A stretch of 13,217 nt of DNA from Gammaproteobacteria bacterium (GTDB lineage Bacteria; Pseudomonadota; Gammaproteobacteria; Steroidobacterales; Steroidobacteraceae): contig JAOUGR010000023.1 of NCBI GenBank assembly GCA_029857655.1, positions 1-13,217 of the forward strand, given 5' to 3'. Below the pieces are notes generated by a model, which saw only the letters and a program-made list of their open reading frames with translations, was not told the origin of the DNA and ran no database searches. This document shows positions 8,221 to 13,217 of the stretch, one piece after another. The translations under genes were made by a program, and so were the position numbers. Numbering within the stretch: the first letter of the stretch is position 1; each line of letters begins with the position of its first letter.

Positions 8221-8666
8221 GGCTCTTCCCCGTCGTCAGGAGCCGGAGCGCCCCTGTTCCAGGGTGTCGAGGAAGGCCCGGCAGCGGTCGCGGTAGCGCC
8301 GACGAAGCCGGCGAGGCTGACAAGCGCGGAATCCTCGGCATCGCCATCGCGGCGCACCTGCATGTCGATGCGCCTGAGTCCCTCTACCGGCGTCTGCGAA
8401 ACAGTCGCGATCCAGTGCCAGCGCCGGCCGGCGTAGTCGACATCACCCTCGGTCTTGTCCACCGAGGGGTACTCCCCGGAGAGGCGGATTTCGGTGATCT
8501 TGTTGTCCGCGATCCAGGACGCCAGGCTGCGGTCGCGCAGGTAGCCGATGTTCGCGGCGGTGTCGCCAATCGCCTTGAAGACGGCGAACATGCCCAGCGC
8601 GACGATCGCGAGCGCGACGACGACTTCGATCAGCGTGAAGCCGCCTGGCCTGCTACTCGGGTTCAT
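8217..8666 (-). CDS. gspI: Type II secretion minor pseudopilin GspI
   Basis: A 149-residue minor pseudopilin. The leader ends in RPGG and cleavage is predicted between Gly9 and Phe10. The mature N-terminus FTLIEVVVALAIVALGMFA has Glu at mature position 5 (Glu14). NIGYLRDRSLASWIADNKI and the following RLSGEYPS are the region GspI proteins conserve after the helix, and the VDYAGRRWHW strand is also typical. The last part, after SLAGFVG, is a low-complexity tail rich in Ala, Gly and Pro with an acidic end (APAPDDGEEP). It makes the protein somewhat longer than most GspI. The start ATG overlaps the end of gspH by 14 bases and the stop overlaps gspJ by 4. GspI is thought to seed the tip complex with GspJ and GspK. 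Confidence 0.93.
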   Translation of the reverse strand: MNPSSRPGGFTLIEVVVALAIVALGMFAVFKAIGDTAANIGYLRDRSLASWIADNKITEIRLSGEYPSVDKTEGDVDYAGRRWHWIATVSQTPVEGLRRIDMQVRRDGDAEDSALVSLAGFVGATATAAGPSSTPWNRGAPAPDDGEEP

Positions 8667-9192
8667 GACGCTCGATTTCGATCAAGCCATCGACGCCGCC
8701 GATCAGCGTGACACGCCGCCCGGTGTCCGGACGCGCGAGTGTCAGGCGGTAGGGGGTGACGTCCCCGCTGCCATAGGCCATTAGCTGGGGCATTCGCGCC
8801 TCGAGGTTTGCCGGCTTGCGCAACAGGACGAGCCTGCCTTCTATTTCGAGCTCGAATGCGAGGCCGGGCGGCAATTCCCGCGGGCGCAGCCACTGATCAT
8901 CGCCGACATCGGTCCAGCGCTGCTCGAAGCCGTCGAAGCGCAGGAACTCGTAGCCCGCGCCCTCGATCCGCAGGCCATAGTCGCGTCCTTCAAGCTGGGC
9001 CTGCTCCTGCAGCAACGCTATCGTATCGGTCAGGCGTTCGGTCTCGAGCTCCATCTCGCGGTCGTCGCCGAGCACGCCAATCGACAATGTCGCGACGGCA
9101 GCGAGGATCGCGATGATGACGACGACGACCAGTATCTCGATCAGCGTGAATCCGCGCTGGTCGCCGCGGCGGCGGATTGCTGCGATCGTCAC
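8653..9192 (-). CDS. gspH: Type II secretion minor pseudopilin GspH
   Basis: A 179-residue minor pseudopilin that by family knowledge links the tip complex to the GspG shaft. The chosen start is GTG at 9190-9192, giving a 14-residue basic leader ending QRG, with cleavage between Gly14 and Phe15. The mature N-terminus is FTLIEILVVVVIIAILAAVATLS with Glu19 at mature position 5. The rest is a beta-rich domain with LQEQAQLEGRDYGLRIEGAGY, typical of GspH. The ribosome site in front is weak, and no ATG is available before the signal motif, so the exact first residue is less certain than the identity. It begins 15 bases after gspG and overlaps gspI by 14 bases. The coding segment for GFTLIEI shares a 20-base exact repeat with gspG. 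Confidence 0.92.
   Translation of the reverse strand: MTIAAIRRRGDQRGFTLIEILVVVVIIAILAAVATLSIGVLGDDREMELETERLTDTIALLQEQAQLEGRDYGLRIEGAGYEFLRFDGFEQRWTDVGDDQWLRPRELPPGLAFELEIEGRLVLLRKPANLEARMPQLMAYGSGDVTPYRLTLARPDTGRRVTLIGGVDGLIEIERHEPE
9134..9153. repeat. 20-base direct repeat, copy in gspH
   Basis: This is the second exact copy of the gspG repeat at 9605-9624, again covering the prepilin cleavage motif. Recombination between the two copies would delete 471 bases and leave an in-frame gspG-leader/gspH chimera. Confidence 0.75.
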
Positions 9193-9207
9193 GACCGGCT
9201 CAGGCCG

Positions 9208-9651
9208 TCAATCGATATTCCAGTTGCCGAGATCCGCATCCGCGCCTTCGCCACCGGGCTGGCCGTCCGCGCCGAGTGTGTAGAGGTCATAGGTGCCGCC
9301 CCTGGTCCCCGGCTGCAGATAGACATACTCATTGCCCCATTGATCCTTCGGCACGGTCTTCGACCGCAGATAGCCCTGTGGCCTCCAGTTGCGAACCGAG
9401 GGGTCATCCGGCTTTTTGACCAGCGCCTCGAGGCCCTGTTCGGTTGACGGGTAACGGAAGTTATCCATCTGGTACATGTCGAGCGCAGTGCCAAGCGAAC
9501 GGATATCGAGTTTCGTTGCCTTGATCCGCGCTTCGTCCACTTGGCCTAGAATCTGGGGTGCGATCAGGGCGCCAAGGATCGCAATGATCACGAGCACGAC
9601 CATGATCTCGATCAGCGTGAATCCTGATTCGCGACGGAAAACCTGGCGCAC
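9208..9651 (-). CDS. gspG: Type II secretion major pseudopilin GspG
   Basis: A 147-residue precursor of the main pseudopilus subunit, first gene of this operon. The start is GTG at 9649-9651, with AGGAG (9658-9662 on the plus strand) 6 bases upstream. The leader is MRQVFRRESG; prepilin peptidase should cut between Gly10 and Phe11. Mature FTLIEIMVVLVIIAILGALIAP carries Glu15 at mature position 5. Highly conserved GspG features follow: DMYQMDNFRYPSTEQGLEAL (59-78), the DQWGNEY loop (103-109), and the calcium-site region YDLYTLGADGQPGGEG (121-136). In the periplasm it polymerises into the piston-like pseudopilus. In many systems gspE and gspF stand directly before gspG; here the upstream neighbour is the divergent fabD. 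Confidence 0.97.
   Translation of the reverse strand: MRQVFRRESGFTLIEIMVVLVIIAILGALIAPQILGQVDEARIKATKLDIRSLGTALDMYQMDNFRYPSTEQGLEALVKKPDDPSVRNWRPQGYLRSKTVPKDQWGNEYVYLQPGTRGGTYDLYTLGADGQPGGEGADADLGNWNID
9605..9624. repeat. 20-base direct repeat, copy in gspG
   Basis: ATCTCGATCAGCGTGAATCC occurs here and, identical over all 20 bases, at 9134-9153 in gspH. It encodes the GFTLIEI cleavage motif on the minus strand. The spacing of 471 bases is a multiple of three. The shared protein motif explains why the two copies exist; codon choice being identical throughout is the only extra point. Related, imperfect copies lie in gspI (around 8626-8642) and gspJ (around 8187-8205). Confidence 0.75.
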
Positions 9652-9657
9652 TGATTA

Positions 9658-9703
9658 CTCCTGCCCCGGGCGCGAGGCGCGACCTGGAAAGCAATCAATG
9701 ATA
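9658..9703 (-). promoter_or_regulatory. gspG ribosome site and possible -10 element
   Basis: Reading the minus strand, AGGAG (9662-9658) is a good ribosome site 6 bases before the GTG of gspG. Further upstream TATCAT (9703-9698) matches five of six bases of a sigma-70 -10 box. The bases where a -35 box should be, around 9720-9727, are GC-rich and give no match. The ribosome site is solid; the promoter is tentative and could depend on an activator. Confidence 0.4.
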
Positions 9704-9725
9704 ACAGAGCGACCCCCCGGCACCC

Positions 9726-9741
9726 GGCGGCGAGGGCCGCC
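9726..9741. repeat. Inverted repeat in the gspG-fabD divergent gap
   Basis: GGCGGC (9726-9731), a 4-base GAGG loop, then GCCGCC (9736-9741): a perfect 6-base dyad. It sits between the two divergent genes and touches the region where the fabD -35 box is expected. It could be an operator half-site pair or simply chance in GC-rich DNA. Confidence 0.35.
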
Positions 9742-9767
9742 TTGTGATGCCGCGCTCAACCTATAAT
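9742..9767 (+). promoter_or_regulatory. Probable fabD promoter
   Basis: A perfect TATAAT occurs at 9762-9767, rare in DNA this GC-rich, and is placed 31 bases before the fabD start. TTGTGA (9742-9747) resembles a -35 box, but the 14-base spacer is shorter than the usual 16-18; at the usual distance the match is poor. Transcription would start near 9774, giving a leader of about 25 bases that still includes the ribosome site. Confidence 0.55.
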
Positions 9768-9798
9768 CTGCAGGTCGGGGAGGCCGGGAGAGCAAGTC

Positions 9799-10749
9799 TT
9801 GAAACTGGGGATGATGTTTCCGGGGCAGGGATCCCAGTCGGTCGGCATGCTCGCGGCATTGGGCGATGTCGAGCCAGTGGTTGGCGCCACCTTTGCGGAA
9901 GCGTCAGAAGTCCTCGGATATGACCTGTGGCGGCTTTGCCAGCAGGGCCCGGAAGAGCGGCTTTCCGAGACGGAACGTACGCAGCCCGCGATGCTTGCGG
10001 CAGGCGTTGCGGTCTGGCGGGCCTGGAAACAGCATGGCGGTCGGACGCCCGAAATGATGGCCGGGCACAGCCTGGGCGAGTACAGCGCACTGGTCTGTGC
10101 CGGCGCTATCGATTTCCGCGATGCGACGGAACTCGTGCGCCTGCGCGGACAGGCCATGCAACGCGCGGTGCCCGCGGGCAGCGGCGCGATGGCGGCGATT
10201 CTCGGCCTGGACGACGCCGTGATCGAGGCGGTCTGCGTCGAATCGGCGCAGGGCGAAGTCGTCCAGCCGGTCAACTACAATTCGCCCGGCCAGCTGGTCA
10301 TCGCGGGCAATGCCACGGCGGTCGCGCGGGCCATCGAGAACTGCAAGTCGCGTGGGGCCAAACGAGCTGTCCTGCTGCCGGTTTCCGTCCCTTCGCACAG
10401 TGCGCTGATGAAACCCGCGGCAGAAGAGATGCGCGGGCGGTTGCAGGTCCTCGCCGTGCAGACGCCAGGATTTCGTGTCTATGCATTCGACGGCGGCCTG
10501 TATGACTCGCCGGCCGCGATCCGGGACGGCTTGTACCGCCAGTTGTTCAATCCGGTCCGCTGGTCGGCTATTGTCGGCGCGATGATTGCTGCCGGTGCAC
10601 GGCAGCTGATCGAATGCGGGCCGGGAAAGGTGCTTGCCGGGCTCGCGCGACGCGCGCCGGGCGGTCGCGATCTTGCGATCAACGCGATCGACGGAGCGGA
10701 TTCATTGCAGGTCGCATTGACTGCGGCCAGCGGGAGCGGCAACCGATGA
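9799..10749 (+). CDS. fabD: Malonyl-CoA:ACP transacylase FabD
   Basis: A 316-residue enzyme that moves malonyl from CoA to acyl carrier protein, supplying every elongation step of type II fatty acid synthesis in the cytoplasm. The start is TTG at 9799, with GGGAG (9786-9790) 8 bases before it. The ATG codons at 9811 and 9814 would remove the first beta strand in front of FPGQGSQ (7-13). Catalytic features are all present: GHSLGEY with nucleophile Ser91, Arg116 in LRLRGQAM for malonate binding, His200 in VPSHSAL, and GPGKVLAGL near the C-terminus. NYNSPGQLVIAG (159-170) is also typical. Its stop overlaps the fabG start as ATGA. No fabH, plsX or rpmF stands upstream, which is where they are often found in gammaproteobacteria. 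Confidence 0.96.
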   Translation: MKLGMMFPGQGSQSVGMLAALGDVEPVVGATFAEASEVLGYDLWRLCQQGPEERLSETERTQPAMLAAGVAVWRAWKQHGGRTPEMMAGHSLGEYSALVCAGAIDFRDATELVRLRGQAMQRAVPAGSGAMAAILGLDDAVIEAVCVESAQGEVVQPVNYNSPGQLVIAGNATAVARAIENCKSRGAKRAVLLPVSVPSHSALMKPAAEEMRGRLQVLAVQTPGFRVYAFDGGLYDSPAAIRDGLYRQLFNPVRWSAIVGAMIAAGARQLIECGPGKVLAGLARRAPGGRDLAINAIDGADSLQVALTAASGSGNR

Positions 10750-11498
10750 CGACACAGACACTCGCGGGCGAAATCGCACTGGTGACGGGCGCCTCGCGCG
10801 GCATTGGCCAAGCGATCGCGCTCGGCCTCGGCGCGCAGGGTGCGAAAGTCATCGGTACGGCGACTGGCGCTACCGGGGTCGCGGCAATCGACTCGATGCT
10901 GGCCGACGCTGGCATCAGCGGGCGCGGCATCGCGCTCGACGTTGCAGACGGCGCTGGCACCGATGCCGCAATTGCGGACATCGAGGGTCGTGAGGGTGCG
11001 ATCACCATCCTGGTAAACAATGCTGGCATCACGCGCGATACGCTGCTGCTGCGCATGAAATCGGAGGACTGGGACACCGTGATCGACACCAATCTCGGTT
11101 CGGTGTTCCGTCTCAGCAAGGCGGTACTGCGTGGCATGATGAAGGCGCGCAAGGGGCGCATCGTCAACATCGCCTCGGTGGTGGCGATGATCGGCAATCC
11201 GGGCCAGGCAAACTACTGCGCCTCAAAGGCCGGCATCGGTGGGTTCACGCGCTCGATGGCGCGCGAAGTCGCCTCGCGCGGCATCACCGTGAATGTCGTG
11301 GCGCCGGGCTTCGTCGATACCGACATGACCCGTGCCCTGAGCGAAGAGCAGCGCGCGTCGCTGGCGGCCCAGATTCCCCTTGGCCGCCTCGGCCAGGCTT
11401 CCGACATCGCCGCGGCGGTCTGCTTCCTGGCTTCGCCGGCGGCCGCATGGATCACCGGGGAGACCATCCACGTCAATGGCGGGATGTACATGTCCTGA
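10746..11498 (+). CDS. fabG: 3-oxoacyl-ACP reductase FabG
   Basis: A 250-residue short-chain dehydrogenase that reduces 3-oxoacyl-ACP with NADPH, the first reduction in each elongation cycle. The ATG at 10746 overlaps the fabD stop and has GGGAG (10732-10736) 9 bases upstream; in-frame starts further upstream would lie inside fabD. The cofactor loop TGASRGIG is at 14-21 and NNAG at 91-94. The catalytic set is Asn116, Ser144, Tyr157 and Lys161 (NYCASK). Near the end, ITGETIHVNGGMYMS (236-250) is the FabG-type C-terminus, which separates it from general short-chain dehydrogenases. Position between fabD and acpP confirms the role. There is no truncation or missing residue. Confidence 0.96.
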   Translation: MTTQTLAGEIALVTGASRGIGQAIALGLGAQGAKVIGTATGATGVAAIDSMLADAGISGRGIALDVADGAGTDAAIADIEGREGAITILVNNAGITRDTLLLRMKSEDWDTVIDTNLGSVFRLSKAVLRGMMKARKGRIVNIASVVAMIGNPGQANYCASKAGIGGFTRSMAREVASRGITVNVVAPGFVDTDMTRALSEEQRASLAAQIPLGRLGQASDIAAAVCFLASPAAAWITGETIHVNGGMYMS

Positions 11499-11549
11499 AT
11501 GATTTCCGGCGCTTACGTTCGCAAAAAAGGCGTTCAGAAACAGCGCACA

Positions 11550-11602
11550 AGAAAGGTTTCTGGTAGCCAGTGGGGGGTCCGTGGCATAGAATGGCGACCC
11601 CC
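11550..11602 (+). promoter_or_regulatory. Probable acpP promoter with overlapping dyads
   Basis: TAGCCA (11564-11569) and TAGAAT (11587-11592), separated by 17 bases, fit a sigma-70 promoter with moderate matches. GGGGGTC (11573-11579) and GACCCCC (11596-11602) form a perfect 7-base dyad enclosing the -10 box and reaching the expected start point near 11600. A second small dyad, AGAAA-GG-TTTCT (11550-11561), lies just upstream of the -35 box. The rest of the 155-base gap shows no gene. A dedicated acpP promoter is expected because the carrier protein is needed in large excess over the enzymes. The dyads could bind a regulator, but no known site is recognised. Confidence 0.5.
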
Positions 11603-11653
11603 GGCCGGCCCGAACGCCGCCAAGGGCACCACTAGCCAAGGGAAAAGAAAACG

Positions 11654-11896
11654 ATGAGCACAGTCGAAGAACGGGTGAAGAAGATCGTCGCCGAGCAGCT
11701 CGGCGTGAAAGACGAGGAAGTGACGAGCGATGCGTCATTCGTCGACGATCTGGGTGCCGATTCCCTGGACACGGTCGAGCTCGTGATGGCGCTCGAGGAA
11801 GAGTTCGAGACCGAGATACCAGACGAGGATGCCGAGAAGATCACCACGGTGCAGCAGGCGATCGACTACATCGTCCAGCACCAGTCCAAGACCTGA
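11654..11896 (+). CDS. acpP: Acyl carrier protein AcpP
   Basis: An 80-residue acidic carrier that holds growing acyl chains on a phosphopantetheine arm during fatty acid synthesis and donates them to lipid A, phospholipid and lipoate pathways. The attachment serine is Ser37 in [18 protein letters not shown] (34-51), a helix II sequence essentially the same as the E. coli protein. The N-terminus [18 protein letters not shown] and the stretch [20 protein letters not shown] are equally canonical. The ATG at 11654 follows an A-rich leader with AGGGA (near 11639-11643). It sits between fabG and fabF, as in E. coli. Low divergence from the textbook protein supports a housekeeping role rather than a secondary-metabolite carrier. 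Confidence 0.98.
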   Translation: MSTVEERVKKIVAEQLGVKDEEVTSDASFVDDLGADSLDTVELVMALEEEFETEIPDEDAEKITTVQQAIDYIVQHQSKT

Positions 11897-11913
11897 GGCC
11901 ATGCCTGCTCCAG

Positions 11914-11933
11914 CCCCGGCCCCACGGCCGGGG
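11914..11933 (+). other. Strong hairpin between acpP and fabF
   Basis: CCCCGGCC (11914-11921), loop CCAC, GGCCGGGG (11926-11933): a perfect 8-base, all G-C stem 17 bases after the acpP stop. It is followed by TCCATTG rather than a T-run, so it is not a classic intrinsic terminator. It may act as a partial terminator or as a 3' block protecting the acpP message from exonucleases, which would raise AcpP over FabF. The hairpin itself is seen; its function is inferred. Confidence 0.55.
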
Positions 11934-11974
11934 TCCATTGCGTCTGGCCAGCACCGGCAGGCAGGGGAAATCTC

Positions 11975-13217
11975 TTGAGCAAGCGTCGCGTGGTCGTCAC
12001 CGGGCTCGGCATGGTGTCGCCGCTCGGCTGTTCCGTTGCAGAAAGCTGGACGGCCTGCCTTGCCGGCAAGAGCGGGATCGGCCCGATCACGCGTTTCGAC
12101 ACGACCGGTTTTCCTGCGAACTTCGCCGGCAGTATCCCGGACTTCGATGCATCAAGATTCATGGCTGCCAAGGAAGCGCGGCGCATGGACCTGTTCATGC
12201 AATACGGTGTGGCTGCCGGCGTGCAGGCGATTGCCGATTCGGGTCTTGAGGTTACGGACGCGAATCGTGCCCGCATCGGTCTTGTTTTCGGTGCGGGTAT
12301 CGGCGGGCTCGCGACCATCGAAGAGAATCACAGTCGTTATCTCGAGACCAGGACATCGAAGAAGATTTCACCGTTCTATATTCCGGCCAGCATCGTGAAC
12401 ATGATTTCGGGTCACTTGTCGATCATGTATGGCGTGACCGGACCGAATCTCGCGCTGGTCACGGCTTGCACGACTTCGACGCACAGCATCGGCATCGGCA
12501 TGCGCACGATCCAGTATGGCGACGCAGACGTCATCGTCGCAGGAGGCGCCGAGATGGCGCAGACGCCGACGGCGGTCGGCGGTTTCTGCCAGGCGCGCGC
12601 GCTGTCGACCCGCAATGATGACCCGCAGCGAGCCAGCCGGCCCTGGGATCGCGATCGCGATGGCTTCGTGATGGGTGACGGGGCGGGAGCTGTCGTGCTC
12701 GAGGAATACGGGCACGCAATGGCGCGTCGGGCCACTATCCATGCCGAGCTCATCGGCTTCGGCATGAGCGGGGATGCATTTCACATCACCGCGCCGCCGG
12801 AAAATGGCGCCGGCGCGTGCCTGTCGATGGTCAACGCGCTGCGTGATGCCCGCGTCAACGCCGACGCGGTGCAGTACGTCAATGCGCACGCGACCTCGAC
12901 ATTGCTCGGCGATATCGCCGAGACGACCGCGATCAAGGATGCATTTGGCGCGCATGCCGCGCGGCTTGCGGTCAGCTCGACGAAATCGATGACCGGGCAC
13001 CTGCTGGGCGCAGCGGGCGCGGTCGAAGCAATTTTCGGCATCCTCGCGATACGCGACCAGGTCGCTCCGCCGACCATCAATCTCGACAATCCCGGCGAGG
13101 GCTGCGATCTCGACTACGTGCCGAACACCGCCAGGCGCATGAAGATCACCACGATCGTGAGCAATTCCTTCGGCTTCGGCGGAACCAACGGCACGCTGGT
13201 TTTTCGCGCGCTCAGCT
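11975..13217 (+). CDS. fabF: 3-oxoacyl-ACP synthase II FabF (3' partial)
   Basis: A condensing enzyme that extends acyl-ACP with malonyl-ACP. The TTG at 11975 is the start: AGGGG (11963-11967) precedes it by 7 bases, and the protein begins [16 protein letters not shown] like FabF proteins. 414 codons are present and the window ends mid-codon. FabF is usually about 410-420 residues, so the stop should be only a few codons away. Catalytic Cys165 ([11 protein letters not shown]), His305 (NAHATST) and His342 ([15 protein letters not shown]) are present, as is the C-terminal [11 protein letters not shown]. The NAHATST box has Ala where E. coli FabF has Gly, a change outside the catalytic residues. 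FabF rather than FabB is favoured by the N-terminus, the [17 protein letters not shown] stretch, and the place after acpP. It may be expressed from the acpP promoter across the hairpin. Confidence 0.95.
   Translation, partial: MSKRRVVVTGLGMVSPLGCSVAESWTACLAGKSGIGPITRFDTTGFPANFAGSIPDFDASRFMAAKEARRMDLFMQYGVAAGVQAIADSGLEVTDANRARIGLVFGAGIGGLATIEENHSRYLETRTSKKISPFYIPASIVNMISGHLSIMYGVTGPNLALVTACTTSTHSIGIGMRTIQYGDADVIVAGGAEMAQTPTAVGGFCQARALSTRNDDPQRASRPWDRDRDGFVMGDGAGAVVLEEYGHAMARRATIHAELIGFGMSGDAFHITAPPENGAGACLSMVNALRDARVNADAVQYVNAHATSTLLGDIAETTAIKDAFGAHAARLAVSSTKSMTGHLLGAAGAVEAIFGILAIRDQVAPPTINLDNPGEGCDLDYVPNTARRMKITTIVSNSFGFGGTNGTLVFRALS

Noticed and set aside
10614..10745. Upstream in-frame start for fabG
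   Set aside because: It would lie inside the end of fabD. The ATG at 10746 matches the FabG N-terminus and has a ribosome site.
1..13217. A novel defence, mobile or biosynthetic system
   Set aside because: Every open frame of good quality is a known housekeeping, secretion or repair family. There are no transposases, integrases, attachment-like repeats, CRISPR repeats or unfamiliar genes, and composition appears even throughout.

Overview
The window is ordinary, GC-rich, gene-dense proteobacterial chromosome. Gene content (a type II secretion operon of the Pseudomonas/Xanthomonas kind, an AcpP almost identical to the E. coli type, a fabD-fabG-acpP-fabF cluster and a two-gene AddAB-like repair pair) suggests a gammaproteobacterium, perhaps near Xanthomonadales, Nevskiales or Steroidobacterales. 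That placement is an inference from gene order and residue patterns. No mobile elements, CRISPR array, rRNA or tRNA were seen.

Layout. (1) 1-4324, plus strand: the 3' part of an AddB-like nuclease with Fe-S-type cysteines, overlapped by a 1160-residue UvrD-type helicase with its own C-terminal PD-(D/E)XK nuclease. Together they look like a double-strand-break end-processing helicase-nuclease. (2) 9651 down to 4259, minus strand: a tightly packed type II secretion operon in the order gspG-H-I-J-K-L-M-N, encoding the major pseudopilin, four minor pseudopilins and three inner-membrane proteins. gspC, gspD, gspE and gspF are not here and must lie elsewhere if the system works. gspN converges on the helicase gene, and the two overlap tail to tail by 66 bp. 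(3) 9799-13217, plus strand: fabD-fabG-acpP-fabF, the type II fatty-acid synthesis core. fabF is cut by the window edge within a few codons of its expected end. The usual upstream neighbours (fabH, plsX, rpmF) are replaced by the divergent gsp operon.

Non-coding sequence is scarce and no gene-free stretch exceeds 300 bases. The 147-bp divergent gap 9652-9798 holds a perfect TATAAT for fabD and a GC-rich inverted repeat. The 155-bp gap 11499-11653 holds a probable acpP promoter set inside an inverted repeat. The 78-bp gap 11897-11974 holds a perfect 8-bp hairpin between acpP and fabF.

I found no sign of a previously undescribed system. The points worth a second look are modest: the stand-alone pseudopilin half of a secretion system, the coding overlap of two convergent genes, the dyads around the fatty-acid promoters, and an AddAB-like pair in what appears to be a gammaproteobacterium.
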